From assembly GCA_012845835.1 (NCBI GenBank), contig JABAKD010000021.1, positions 11,960,795 through 12,024,794 of the forward strand: DNA of 64,000 nucleotides, written 5' to 3'. Below are positions 12,097 through 23,690 of the stretch, in pieces. Position 1 is the stretch's first letter, and every line of letters starts with the position of its first letter. Position numbers and translations under genes: made by a program. The notes beneath the pieces were generated by a model. That model was not told the origin of the DNA and did not search any database. It was given only the letters and a program-made list of their open reading frames with translations. The DNA comes from Undaria pinnatifida (taxonomy: Eukaryota > Sar > Phaeophyceae > Laminariales > Alariaceae).

Positions 12097-13622
12097 ACTA
12101 CCGATTGACCGGTTGAAATACGTTCCTTTTTTCCTGCGAGCAGTCAAGAACGCTTCACGAACTATCCTAGCTGAACCTCATTACGCGTAAAAAACTTCTT
12201 GTTAAACGGGCTGGCAGGAAGAGTGCTATGGGTTGCTGCGATTCGGAGCTACAAGGCAAATTCAGAGATCGCTGGGTATAAATTGTGACCCCATGAAAGC
12301 AGAGTGCATTGATCGGATATTTTCGTCGTCGTTTGGAGTCGAATAAGTACTGCGCTACGTTTTGTAGTGGAGGGTGCAATTTTCTTTTTTTGGCATAATT
12401 CTGTAGGCATAATACGAGCGTTCACTTCCTTCATTGTCTAAAATTCTTCAGTTGCTTCTTTTCGGAACATCGATGGAGTCACCCCGTTCAAATTAATGCG
12501 TCACGCAGCGGGAGGGTTGTAGGCAATGGGGGATTAGGAAGACACTTTATCTCGCCTACTAAGTATCGCTAGGGACGAGTAGGCGTACCCTACCACGGTA
12601 GGTGTGTGGGCAGCACTAAAACGCGGTTTGTTTTCGTTTTCTCACCATGTACACCGGTCCCCCTCTAAACCTTCCAACGATTGTCACACCGGTGACATTC
12701 TGTGTCGTGCAGCCTCGTTTCGTACGTCGAAAATACCCTCTACCTAGAGATATTGATGTCGCAAAGCGTACATGCACGCATGAGCATTCTCGCGGAAAGA
12801 AAGGGCTGTTGTAGGCCACCCTCTGGTAGATATATCCCCGTACGGCGGACGGGGCGACTTGTCAGGACGCTGTCACTTCGGTTTACATTTGCCGCTACTG
12901 TATGGCATCACGTTCATAGGTCTGGCGGGTACCGCATTCAACGTGAAGCACACGCGTGAATAAAAAAAAAGGATAACTGCTGAATAATGTATGGAATTAT
13001 TATCAATTTCGTTTGTTTCCACGGCGAAATGAGGATGCGCCGATGTCGACGGCAGGTGAAGCTACGACGGGTGCACTCCACACAACAACAGCGAGAGGGC
13101 GCCCTGTAAATTGTTCGCCTGCAGTGATACGATATAATCGTGGCACCTAGTCACAAGGTCTACCTCGTCACCTCGACGGAAACCTGCGTTGACACGCGTT
13201 CTTCCTTCCTGCCACGCCGTGGAATACTACGATATAGAGACCCAAAATATCGGGGTAAGCTAGAACAGGCTCATTCGTGCAATGGAGTCATGCTTGTCAA
13301 AACGCTAAGGCATTTTTAAGGAGACGATGAAACCAGGATTCATGTTTTTTTACAGCAGCGTAACAACGAAATACATGATCGGAAGAGCACATTCCATGGC
13401 TTTTCGATGCAGTTGCATCCAATTCTTACGGAAATTTCCTTACCGGAATAGGTTTAGCGAAAGAGTCGTTCCCTATCGTGCACTAAGACCTGTAAGGCTC
13501 CGAAAAGTGCGAGAGCTCGATCTTGGCACACAGAGAAAATGCTATCCAGCAAAAGTTCAAGCGACATCACTCAACATTGTTGTAAACCATATATTGGGCC
13601 CTACAGCACGCTTTGAAATGTT
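12097..13622. other. Space between convergent EsV-1-7 genes
   Basis: There is no gene I can defend. An ATG frame of 116 codons (13327-13677, +) overlaps the 3' end of the minus-strand EsV-1-7 gene by about 55 bp and matches no family I know, so I regard it as chance. A run of nine A lies at 12962-12970. Confidence 0.4.
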
Positions 13623-14975
13623 TCAAAACATCAGTTCAGTTTTAATTCGAAACGGCCGGCCCTTTACCGCACCATAGGATGGGCTACGACTACTTAGAGC
13701 GCTTCTAGCCGTTTCAACAGTGCAGACGAGCCCGTCCTCGATACGTCCGTGGTCGCGGCAGTGGGTAGGCTGCTTCCCAACGAGCCCCCAACGGGTTAGC
13801 TTCTCACAGCCCTTGACCTTGCACTTTGCCGCGAAGTTGATCAACGGGCCGTCAGAAAGATCCCCCTTATGGCTGTGGCATACAGTGCCCAAAACGTCCG
13901 TCAGCACACCCCAAACCGGCCGCTTAATGCAGGAGATATGTGAGCAACGCCTGGTGTAAACGTCAACCATGCCTTCCTCGGCGTGTTGCTTGCAGTACAC
14001 AGCCGTCTTACTGCCCTCAAAATTGACTGTCGCTTGCTTGATGCATGAGTCCTGTGAGCATTGCCCTTTCCGAAAGTCCACCATGCCTTCAGCCGCATGT
14101 CGCATGCAGTACGCCCCCGTCGTGCTTCCCACGACATTGAAGTTCGGTCGCTTAGTGCAGGAGGGATGCTGGCAACGCATGCCGCAAACGTTCACCATGC
14201 CATTCTTGGCATGCTCCTTGCAGTACGCTGCCACCTTACCTTCCTCATTGAACTTGGGTTGCTTCATGCAGCACTCATGTAGACAGCGCTTGCTCCGAAC
14301 ATCAATCATGCCCTCCGCAGCATGCTGCCTGCAGTACGCCCCCGTCTTCTTGCCCTCCACATTGAAGTTCGGTCTTATCTTGCAGGAGTCATAAGCGCAA
14401 AGCAAGCTCAAAACGTCCACCATGCCGTCCTCAGCATGTTGCTTGCAATACAACGCCTTCTTGCTGCCGTTCCCACTAAAACTTGGCCTCTTCGTGCAGG
14501 CGTCGTGCGAGCAACGCTTGGTTCTAACATTAACCATGCCTTCTGCAGCATGCTGCTTGCAGTATGCCGCCGGCTTTCCCTCGTCATTAAAATTCGGTTG
14601 CTTCGTGCAGCCGTCATGTGAGCACCGCACGCCCCCAACTTCAACCATGTCTTTTCCAGCGTGTTGCCTGCAGTACAACGCCTTCTTGGTACCCTTGACG
14701 TTCAAGGTCGGTCGGTTCGTGCATGAAGCCTGTAAACAAAGCCTTTTATAGACATCAACCATACTGGGGTCGGCATGTCGTCTGCAGTAATCCCCGACCT
14801 TTTTTCCCTGCACGTTGAAGGTCGGCTGCGTTGTGCAGGAGCCGTGTAAGCATCGCCTGCTTAACACATTTATCATGCCGTCCTCGGCATGCTGCTTGCA
14901 GTACACCGCTCGGGTGCTGCCCTTGACATTAAAGTTGGCTTGCTTCGTGCAGGAGTCATTTGAGCAACGCACCAT
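13623..14975 (-). CDS. EsV-1-7 repeat protein, 9 canonical + 2 cap repeats
   Basis: A single intronless frame of 450 residues from the ATG at 14975 (complement of CAT at 14973-14975) to TGA at 13623-13625. An in-frame ATG at 15137 would add 54 residues lacking any repeat. I prefer 14975 because all paralogues start M-X-X-C (here M-V-R-C). Nine canonical EsV-1-7 repeats follow. The fourth and seventh are one residue short between the second and third Cys (C-X15-C) and both have D/E-E-G-K in the loop. Repeat 10 is the cap type (RPVWGVLT, 15-residue spacer). Repeat 11 has CKVKGCEKLTRWG and PTHCRDH, then LVCT, SPSYGAV and a tail ending KTELMF. The likely role is as for the family: a putative metal-binding cysteine-rich protein of unknown biochemistry. 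It converges on the 9421-11346 gene, 2.3 kb away, and the two probably arose by local inverted duplication. Confidence 0.9.
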   Translation of the reverse strand: MVRCSNDSCTKQANFNVKGSTRAVYCKQHAEDGMINVLSRRCLHGSCTTQPTFNVQGKKVGDYCRRHADPSMVDVYKRLCLQASCTNRPTLNVKGTKKALYCRQHAGKDMVEVGGVRCSHDGCTKQPNFNDEGKPAAYCKQHAAEGMVNVRTKRCSHDACTKRPSFSGNGSKKALYCKQHAEDGMVDVLSLLCAYDSCKIRPNFNVEGKKTGAYCRQHAAEGMIDVRSKRCLHECCMKQPKFNEEGKVAAYCKEHAKNGMVNVCGMRCQHPSCTKRPNFNVVGSTTGAYCMRHAAEGMVDFRKGQCSQDSCIKQATVNFEGSKTAVYCKQHAEEGMVDVYTRRCSHISCIKRPVWGVLTDVLGTVCHSHKGDLSDGPLINFAAKCKVKGCEKLTRWGLVGKQPTHCRDHGRIEDGLVCTVETARSALSSRSPSYGAVKGRPFRIKTELMF

Positions 14976-17024
14976 TTCCTCCGAGTGTTGCGACGGCCGT
15001 GAGGTGCCTGGGACCCCCCAGTACGGGGTCTGGGCAGAGTAGACGAACCCTGGTCCGAGCTGCGCACACCTGGCGGTCGAAGCGTACGAAGAAAAAATAG
15101 GTTTACGGAATAGCCAAAGGCCATTTTTTTGTAGCATGTACGGAAGAATCGAATGCCAAATGTTCCGATCCCATACACAGACGCGCGGTATATTGGTACT
15201 AATATGTTGTGTTCATGCTCAGCGCCAGCGCCATTCGTGAAACTGTTATGCAGACAGGAAGGACCTGTAAATGAAGGGCATGCGAGTGCTTCGCAGCTGT
15301 CATATGTGGCGTAGTACATCTAATGCCCTTGAGGGGACTCGTGAAATCGTGTCACGTGCGCACTCGTCCACCGCTACCGGTGAAAAATCGCGGCATTCCT
15401 AGGTGACATAAGAGCAACGACGCCGAGTGCAGGCATGGTTAATTATTCAACACACTTGGTTGATACAACGCAGGAACCATGAGGTTTGATATGGTGATAT
15501 GGATCAGCGCCCCAGAACGATTGGCTTCAGGGACGGAAACCTTGGAGGGATACAATATCTCTTCATATCACGGTGGCCACGAGAAACAACACACGAGTAC
15601 AGTCGAAGCCGCAAATCTAACCCAGGAACGACGATACCAACAGCTAAGGGATTACTACATGCTGATGTAACTGCCGCCGCCGGCATGGTCAGGGGTTAGC
15701 CAGCACCCGATGCAGGGATACGACGCCTACAGCGACATCGCCCAGGGCACGAGGACCGTATTAGAGTGTGCTTGTGCCGGGTTTATTGCATGAAATAACG
15801 TGCTAATTGTTGAACGAGATTGCCCTTCCAGGCTAGCTCGTTGGCGATCCGGTGCCGCCATACTCGCGGGGTGGATACTCGCGGGGCGTAGTCAGCGTGG
15901 TCATGATCCTTGTCGACTTGAAACTAGCCCTGGTTGGTTTTGCACCCGCTCAACGGGGAAACTTTTCCTGGGAACGGTATTCACTAACCGAACCCCTCCA
16001 GCACACATTGGTTTCTAGAACGTGTAGATGGCCACCCTCATCCAACATATCTTCGTGTTACAGCGGGCTGACGCAACAACGGAAAACTGATTATATCGCT
16101 GTACCACGTACTGCGTCGGTCCTGCACAAGGCATCTCGGCCCCTATTCGTGTTCGTGGAAGAGATTTGCCGTCCGACCCCAGCCGTCTCGCGCTTAAGGA
16201 TGTCTGGCGACGACCTGGCCCCATCTGAAAATGACTTCATGGCTTCCACGAAGAAAAAATCCCGCAGCACCGCCGGTACCCGATGCCATCAAAATAAGAC
16301 AAGCGAGTGACGCCGACACGGAGCACGAAAGCCGCGACATAGTCATTATCCGGCCACTGACCAATTGCAAAGCCGAGAACAGCCGAGTTGCGTCCAAATC
16401 GAGAATTAAGGTAGAAGCAAGGCAACACCCACCACGCAACCACGATCAAGTTGCCCCCCTTGGTGTTGTACGATGTATGGAAAAGTACTGAATCACGGTC
16501 ATAACGCCCTGGGTGGCTTTCCCCTCGCAGATCGCGCAATCACTGAAGAAGGCTATCGCCGTCGACACATCTACGTATAACTTCGTTCTATGGGACACGC
16601 GAGTTTTCTACTATGGCTTATGGTTTGAGATACACGTGAATACATATCGATCAAAGCCACGGACAGCGTCAACACTTGCAGTGGGCGCGCCTCGATTGCG
16701 AACACAAGGGACCCACGAGGAAACGGTGAGTGATGTACTGACTATCCTCGTCGTGGTCAGAAACCAGAGGCCTCTGCTGTTGTTATCACGGACGAGTATA
16801 CGGAGTGTGAGTAGGGCGATCGTTACCCATCCGGTACCGTTAACTAGCACCACCGAAAGCACCAATGCGCCTGCTATGCAGGTTGGCTCGAAGCCAAGAG
16901 ATTCAGGGAACACGCTGTCACGGAGGCGGCAGTGGCAACGCCTGCAGGTAATGAGGCAGAGGCGTCGCATGCTGGTGTATCGCGAGATCATGCACGGCCG
17001 GTCCGGAACGGATTAACCAGCGTG
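14976..17024. other. Unassigned region with open frames
   Basis: This includes the 5' flank of the minus-strand EsV-1-7 gene. Between 15.85 and 17.02 kb the + strand carries several overlapping frames of 85-167 codons, and the - strand one of 126 codons (16611-16991). The translated text is hydrophilic with scattered acidic and Arg-rich patches, and frames appear to switch. It could be a decayed mobile-element polyprotein, but no diagnostic motif (RT, integrase, protease) is visible, so I give no function. Confidence 0.3.
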
Positions 17025-17389
17025 CTTTCCATTATTTCTCTAGCTCTATGATACAACGGAAGGAAGAGGGCGAGTGGTGCGGTGGCGTGTACCGATACCG
17101 TAGGAGGCGTACAAATATTCAGATGTTCTCAACTTGCACGCGAAAACTTTCCATTATTTCTCTAGCTCCATGATACAACGGAAGGAAGAGGGCGGGTGGT
17201 GCGGTGGCATGTACCGATACCGTAGGAGGCGTACAAATATTCAGGCGTTCTTAACTTGCACGCGAAAACTTTCCATTATTTCTCTAGTTCCATGATCAAC
17301 GGAAGGAAGAGGGCGGGTGGTGCGGTGGCGTGTACCGATACCGTAGGAGGGGTACAAATATCCAGGCGTTCTCAACTTGCACGCGAAAA
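17025..17389 (+). repeat. Tandem repeat, 3 x 122 bp
   Basis: Units start at CTTTCCATTATTTCTCTAG at 17025, 17147 and 17269, each ending in GCACGCGAAAA. The lengths are 122, 122 and 121 bp and the copies are nearly identical, indicating a recent expansion. A unit contains GGAGGCGTACAAATATTCAG (GGAGGGGTACAAATATCCAG in the third) and no long open frame of its own. Confidence 0.93.
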
Positions 17390-17585
17390 GAAGGAAAAAA
17401 TCTGTGTTAGGTGTCAAGAACGCATTAATCGTGGCAGCATAGCTGCAGGTCCATACAGGCAAACGCCGGGCTAAACATTGACTCGGGCAATAGAGTTCAT
17501 AATGTATCATGGTATTCCTAGTCCGCACGAGCCCGCGAGAAGAAAGTGAATGCATAAGTGCATTTAACGATCAGCGGCAGCGCAA

Positions 17586-18158
17586 ATGAATCAAGAGAGG
17601 AGTTGCTGTTGGGTTGGAGGGCCCCGTGGACGTTGTGTGCGTGGATGGCAAACAGCAGTAGCCGCATCACCAGCACGACCGGCTCACGCAACTGCGGCGG
17701 CAGCAGAATCAGCCGCTGCCGGCGCAGCAGCAGCCACAGTATCAGCACAAGCTAGGCACTGGCTGCACCGGCACCACCAGCTAGTCTCCACAAGGAGCAA
17801 CGAGGCGACGGTGATGAATACCGAGTTGCTACCACTTCTGCGATCTGATCCCGGGAACAGTCGATTGGACACCCACCGTCATGGACAACGCAGCAGCCCC
17901 GTGCATGTGGGGCCTGCCAAACAATATACAAGCAATCTCACTCAGTGGTTTCGAACAGCAGACAAAATTCGCATTCCACCTGCACTGTCTACAGCAGCAG
18001 CGAGAGCTACATCGATTAATACTAAAGCTGTGAGCGATCACAGTAGTGGCGGTAGTCTAGGGATTTTCACTAAACAAAGATGGGGCGTGCGGCAAGAACA
18101 CGCCAAGCCACAGGGGTTGTGGATGTCTACACGAGGTGTCAATAGCACATTACACTGA
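17586..18158 (+). CDS. Unassigned 190-residue ORF, Ala-rich N-terminal half
   Basis: An ATG with A at -3 opens a 190-codon frame. Residues ~24-55 are Ala-rich because of GCN triplet repeats. The rest is a hydrophilic Ser/Thr/Arg-rich segment without domain, signal peptide or membrane helix that I recognise. It is the longest ATG-initiated frame in the window outside the EsV-1-7 genes, but a triplet-repeat region easily keeps a frame open by chance. Neighbours are a tandem repeat upstream and a dispersed repeat downstream, which argues against a conserved gene. Transcript evidence would decide. Confidence 0.2.
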   Translation: MNQERSCCWVGGPRGRCVRGWQTAVAASPARPAHATAAAAESAAAGAAAATVSAQARHWLHRHHQLVSTRSNEATVMNTELLPLLRSDPGNSRLDTHRHGQRSSPVHVGPAKQYTSNLTQWFRTADKIRIPPALSTAAARATSINTKAVSDHSSGGSLGIFTKQRWGVRQEHAKPQGLWMSTRGVNSTLH

Positions 18159-18474
18159 AAAAAAATAGCATGCCGTCTGCATGAGAGGGGTTGGAGAGGG
18201 GCATTCGCTGTTGGCAAGGGAGCACGATGCATCGCGACCTCTGTTTTCGATGTGGGTTGGATGCCTGCGCGTTGCAGTTTCGTCCAAAAAACCCAATACT
18301 TGTACTCCCATCTGGCACGGTTTCAAAATAGACACCAGACTCCCTCCAACTAATGGCAACACCTTCGTACACGTAGTGTATTGATTCTTGGTTGACCAAC
18401 CGAAATCATTCTTACTGGTAGCAACGATACTTGCGAAATACTCCAAGCGAAGCGAGGAATTTTAGATACCCTTT
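18159..18474. other. Short intergenic stretch
   Basis: I see no gene or repeat here. Confidence 0.4.
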
Positions 18475-19260
18475 TTGATAAAAACAAAAAAAAAACACTG
18501 CAGCTGTGAGATACAAGACTTTGTCGAAGCTCATCTTTGCACGCTCTATATGACACTCCGAACGGGTACGTATCACTGGGTGTGTTCTCATTAAGGATAG
18601 AGGTCGCGACTCCCCTTAGAACCATTAGCAGCTTGTACCAGGGTCAACAGCGTGATGTTAATCAATCTGTGAACGGAAACTATAAAAACCGTTTTCGAGG
18701 GGGACAAAATCGGACTGCTGTGGGATGCACCAGTTAATTACGCATATCTTGTAGTCGTATGGCCGGTGGGGGGAAAGGGGCGGGGTTTCCAACGGGGGGG
18801 GGGGGGGGGGGGGTAAAGGGGGGATAGGTCGCACAAATGAATAGGACATTACTGCAGGCGCGATGATAGTAGGCGATGATGGGGGCGGCGGGGACGAGGA
18901 GGGGGAGCAATGGGAACTAAAATACCCTATAAATTAGGAGCCACTGCATGGATGGCTCGAAAGGAAATGAGATGATATCACGTGTCCTCGGGTAGTATAG
19001 ATAAATCTGGCGGATTTTGATTTCTAGTGGGGCGGAGGGGGGGCGGGGGGCGGGGGGGGGCGGCGGGGGTGGAGGGGTTGTTACGAGAGGGGGGAGGTGG
19101 ATGGGAGCAAAAAATTCTACCTGCATGCTAAATGCAGATGCCTAATACTTCAAAGTTTAAATATGAGGTGGATGGGAGCAAACAATATACTTGGTGTTGG
19201 TGCGTTAATGCGATTAATACGTAGTGTTTATATTTCTGTATCATATGAGTATGGCTCTAC
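18475..19260 (-). repeat. Modular poly-C/G dispersed repeat
   Basis: Read on the minus strand, the element ends with the family's tail: the reverse complements of GCAAAGATGAG, TCTCACAGCTG and a T-rich end lie at 18.48-18.56 kb. The G tract at ~18797-18813, the ATGGCTCGAAAGG block and the GGGGGCGGGGGGCGG tract separate modules. It extends further than the poly-C copies through a GTATCATATGAGTATGGCTC segment that the 24.6-25.4 kb copy shares in diverged form. It is non-coding. Confidence 0.8.
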
Positions 19261-19329
19261 GATGTTACTTATGGTAACCTTTTGTGTCCCTTTTTTTCTG
19301 TGTGTACCCTGGTATGAGTTAATTGAAGA

Positions 19330-20590
19330 TCGTCTAGACGAATGTACGATATTGTCACCCGCGGTGTCACCTGAGTTATAGACAACCATTTGGGACCTTG
19401 GCCATTGGGATACACCTGCCGCATAATCGAACAACCATGCCAGGCTATCTATTTGATTAATAAAAGGTGGCAATTTGGAATGGTCGTCTATAGGCATACG
19501 GGTTTCCTACAGTATTGTGGTCTTCACCATGGATGGAACTAACCCTAACCCCAACCCATAGGAAATATAACATACCGATGACTGCCCCCTGTTGACGTCA
19601 CTGGTGTAAAATGGTTGGAAACACATAATAATGTGTATCCCTGACAAACACAATAATGTGTATCCCTGGGATAGAGCTGCAGGGATAGGGTAGTTGGACC
19701 AATTTCATATATAAGTCATGCACACCTACCTATCCTACTCTCGCCTTCGTGTGCACGAAATATTTTTATACACACCTACGTAGGTGTCATAGGAGGGTGT
19801 GTACACACAAAGTTCAGCACTTTGGGTAGGGGTGCATGGCTTATGTACACCGACAAGGGTCGCTAAGGGTGTCGATATTTTTTTCGCCCAGAACCGGTCA
19901 CCTCTTCACCCTTTTCTTTCGGCAGACCGCACAACAAGTCAACCTTGCACACGTGCGCGAGAGGTAACATAGGTAGGCGTGCATGACTTACATGCGCACC
20001 TAGGCGTGTATCTTTTTTGTTTCGCACAGCACTATCCAACATGGCCACATGACGACTACTTTATAGCGACTTCCTTGGGAAGCGTGCCAAATTGTGCCGA
20101 CATATACTGTAAATAATAAGACCATTTATATTATTTTGCGACAAATAGGATGGCTAGGATAGCTACTAATACTAATATTAAACGGGGGGGTGTTGTTCAC
20201 ATCAAACTGATATTTCCGCCCATCTACATCCAGCATAGACAGGGTCGTGCCGATTCCTCCTAGAGCGGCGAGCTTTGAAGTCACAGACTATGAGACAGAG
20301 GTACACACTGCAAATACAGCAAGCAAGGTGCATTGGTCATCATGCGATGTCACCTGCACTGAACACGAGGGGAAAAACATGTAATCCAGCAAACAGGCCT
20401 AAATGTTTCAAAGGAATGTTTGTTTCGTGTATGCACGCTCAGCTAGCTACGTTACTCCGTTCGGCATACTTTGGGAGGCGACCATGAAGACGGTACGTAC
20501 GTAGTACCCTTCCCTAGCACTACTAAAGGTTGGTGTGGTATACACAATTTTACAAGCAATTTTACTGCCGTGTTGCTGCACGTAATTCAG
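19330..20590 (+). repeat. Segmental duplication, copy 1
   Basis: Blocks here recur in the same order at 26450-27890: GTCACCTGAG..ATAGACAACCATT, CGAACAACCATGCC, TTTGGAATGGTCGT, CTACATCCAGCA, ACACGAGGGGAAA, CCAGCAAACAGGCCTA, GTATGCACGCTCA, GGCGACCATGAAGACGGTA. It is probably part of a larger duplicated block, since each copy is preceded by a modular poly-C/G repeat in the same orientation. A short telomere-like stretch (AACCCTAACCCCAACCC) lies at 19541-19557. No gene is recognised. Confidence 0.8.
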
Positions 20591-21540
20591 ATATCCTTTA
20601 TATCGCGGTCGGGTGGAGGGCGCCCGGGGACTGGGATAGCATACACCTAACTTACCTCCCCCCCCCCCCGCGAGAGGTCGAAAAACAAAATTCTTCCACG
20701 CTTTTGTTTTTTTGTTGATTGGAGTGGCAATCGTTCCGAAGAGGCATACCTTCTCATCAAGGCGCACAACGTAACATTACATCTCACATCCCTCGTATGT
20801 ATGCACCAGGTACGACAACAATGATAGATTTTCGACGGTGGCCACGCAGCGGTGTACAGGACATGTGCGAACAAACACAGGTACATCGCAGACGTGGCGT
20901 TAATGGCATAAGGCGCCGTCAATGGAGTTGATCCTGAGAGATAGTCAAGTGCTATTGAGATAGTAGTACCGGTGCTGTACGGCAGCACCGCAGTAGCAGG
21001 GTCTAACCACATGAATAGGTCCCTCGTCAAAACAGTGCACCCAAGTCCCACCAGCGGCAACGTTAACACACACGAAGCAACGGCTCCCAGTGCTCCACTG
21101 CTGTAGCAGCGGGAAGCGTTACTGCTGCTGTAGCGCCAACATTCCCCTGTGCGAGCAAGGATTGTGCTGCAACTAGGCCGCAAGGCAAGGCACAAAATAT
21201 ACCGTCTGTGGTGTACCCGCCTCGTGGTACCACACGGTACACCACAGGAGGTACCACAGGTACGAGTTTGATACCAGATACCAGGTACCAGATACCAGGC
21301 AGGATATATCGTAACAAGGCCTTACTTACCACACAGCTACAGCAAACAGTTGTCCGCGCGCCTTGCGATAAAACCTGCCGATCCCACGTCTCATCGGGGC
21401 CTCCTGATCCATCTAGGAGCGAGCTTATAGCTGCTTGTGGTACCACTCACTATGGCTGAAGTCGCCGTCACTATACGCAGCTGCTATACGTATATGGCAT
21501 ATCTATGGTCGCCTCCTAGTAGTATTATGGCACAACAGAA
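20591..21540. other. Intergenic with GGTACC-type palindromes
   Basis: A C10 run sits near 20660. At 21.2-21.3 kb, GGTACC-centred short palindromes and a duplicated ATACCAGGTACCAGATACC block are concentrated. A 182-codon minus-strand frame (20647-21195) is open but matches nothing I know. Confidence 0.4.
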
Positions 21541-21762
21541 GGCCTTGCATCTAGCAGGGTGGAGGGGCGGCGGCTGTCTACCGTCCCCTGTGTGTTCGGT
21601 TGCATATAGGATAGAGTATAAAGTATTGTACTATATGGAAGGCCTTGTATATCTAGCAGGGAGGGGGGGGACGGCTCACTAACGTCCCCTGTCTTCCGCT
21701 TATAGAATATTTAGTATACGTGCATTCGGTTTGTATAGGATTTAGTACGGCGTTTTAGGGAG
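21541..21762 (+). repeat. Tandem duplication, 2 x ~100 bp
   Basis: AGGCCTTG..ATCTAGCAGGG, ACGTCCCCTGT/CCGTCCCCTGT and TATAGGAT(T/A)(G/T)AGTA blocks occur twice in the same order, starting near 21541 and 21641. They are diverged copies with no coding signal. Confidence 0.6.
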
Positions 21763-22229
21763 GGGACGGTGTCAGGTACCCACTTACCCTGTCGGGAGGC
21801 TCAAAGTTGAAAAAATTGACGTGAGGTGTCGGAATTTTGTTTTCGGGCGCCCTTGGTCATGTGTGGAGGTACGTGGCGCATGTACTGAGAAACAGAATAA
21901 TGTTCATTATTTCTGTTGACGTGTTGACAAACATAAATTTCTCCATGACGGAGGATCGACGGACGTGTGCGAACTGTAATCGGCGCGCTTGATGACCGTT
22001 CTTCAAGAAACCACAATCAATTTCGAAACCGACGAGGTCAATCAAGGACAAAAAATGACACCGCCAACCTCCGCCACTCGCATGATCCGCTGCGCCGACT
22101 TCGCTGAGTTTGCTTGCGTTGTGTCCGTAAGTATCACCTCCGCTTCGGGCTTCGGAGGCCTGTAGACATATAAGCAGCAGCGCTTCCACATTGATCGGCA
22201 ACTTGCAGCATAAAAAGTAAGAACTACCA
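21763..22229. other. Short intergenic stretch
   Basis: I see no gene here. Minus-strand frames run through into the adjacent C-tract repeat and owe their length to it. Confidence 0.4.
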
Positions 22230-23690
22230 TATATAAACCCAGATGATATAAAGGGATGTCTTATTGCTTCAATCGTCAGGTTTGTCCCCTTTGAGGATTT
22301 GTAGTTTCCGCGCACATATTGAAATGTCCCGCCCCCCGCCCCCCCCCCCCCTCCCCGCCCCCTCCCCTGACCCCTCTTGTTCATGAAGAACCCCAACCCT
22401 CCCCCCCCCCCCCCCCGTCCCCCGATCCCCCCCCCCTTCCGCTTAGTTTGTCCAAACGCCCCACTCACAATCGAAATCGGCCAGAGTAATAAACACCTAT
22501 ACGCAGTTGATATCACGTCATTATCTTCCTGACCATCCATGACGTAGTTTTCAATTCTCTTCCCCCCACCCCCCGCCCCCTTTCAACGCCCCCTCTTTTC
22601 CAACCACCCGCACGGTCGCCTAGACCTAGCACCACGCGTATAACAAGCCCCTACATATCTTTTATCTCACAGCCGAAGTGTATTTGATTATTATTTGTGA
22701 CCTAAACCTGCTAAAAAATCCCCCCCCTCCCCCCCCCCCCCCCCTCCCCCCCTCCCTCTCTCGTTGTCCCTTACTCAAACGCCCCACCAAAGATCGAAAT
22801 CCGCCAGATTAATAAACACTTCACGCACAGGATATCACCTCATTATCTTTCGAGAGCCATCCATGCCGCTGCTTTCCCCCCCCCCCCGCCCCGAACGCCC
22901 CCTTCTTCCCCATCACCCGCACCATCGCCTAGACCTAGCACCACACGTATAACAAACCCCTCACCTAAAGCCCTCCCCCCCCCCCCGCCCCCCCCCGCCC
23001 CCCCCCCCCACCCCCCAACCCATCCCAACCCCACCCCCTCGAACACTCCACCTTCTCTCTACTCACTGATTGTACGACTTACCCCAGGATATACATGATA
23101 AACTGATGCATTATTTCCAAAACCGTCACATTTATTCCCTCAAAATAAGGTATAGTTTCCACGCGCATATTGAGCTGCCCCACACGCCCCACCCCCGCCC
23201 AACCCCCCCCCCCCCCCCCCAAATAATAAACTGGTGCCAAAACCGTCAGATTTATCCCCTTGAAATGATTTATAGCTTACATGCACAAATTGCCCCCCCC
23301 TTCCCCCCCCCCCCAAACCGGCTCGCTTTTGATCAAAACCAGGCCCCCACGTCCTTCAAAACTCCGCCCCCCCCCCCTCACCGGTTATTCGACTTACAAG
23401 ATTCACTTGATAAAAGGATACATTCCCCTCCACAGCTGTCAGATTTTATCCCCCTCAGAAACGGGCTTTATAGTTTCCGCGCACAGACTGACTAAAATCA
23501 CCCTGATGACCCTGATAGCTACACTGTAGTTGTAAGGGGAGTCGCCGATCTATATCCTTAATGAGGACACACAACTCGTAATGCGCGCGATCGGAGTATC
23601 ACACACAGCTTGCAAAGATGAGTTTCGACGAAATCTTCGATCTCACAGCTGGAGTGTATTTTCATTTTTTATAATATACCAGGAAGACAC
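22230..23690 (+). repeat. Modular poly-C dispersed repeat, long copy
   Basis: This ~1.45 kb copy is built from two module types separated by C tracts. Module B (CGAAATC(G/C)GCCAGA, ACCACCCGCAC, GCCTAGACCTAGCACCA) occurs twice. Module A (TGATAAACTGATGCATT, TCAGATTTATCCCC, TTTCCGCGCACA) occurs three to four times. The tail has GAGTCGCCGATC, CTTAATGAGGACACACAAC, GCAAAGATGAG, TCTCACAGCTGGAGTGTATT and a T-rich end. It aligns collinearly with 58195-59650. It has no coding capacity and I identified no terminal inverted repeats. Confidence 0.9.

Noticed and set aside
14976-15137. 54-residue N-terminal extension of the second EsV-1-7 gene
   Set aside because: It has no repeat or signal sequence. Both paralogues start M-X-X-C, which matches the ATG at 14975.
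19541-19557. Interstitial telomere
   Set aside because: Only two to three imperfect CCCTAA-like units, well within chance for this composition.
22300-23500. Gly- or Pro-rich 'proteins' across poly-C tracts (also at 58.2-59.5 kb and 48.8-49.2 kb)
   Set aside because: Homopolymer C/G keeps frames open in any repeat copy. The frames are not conserved between copies.
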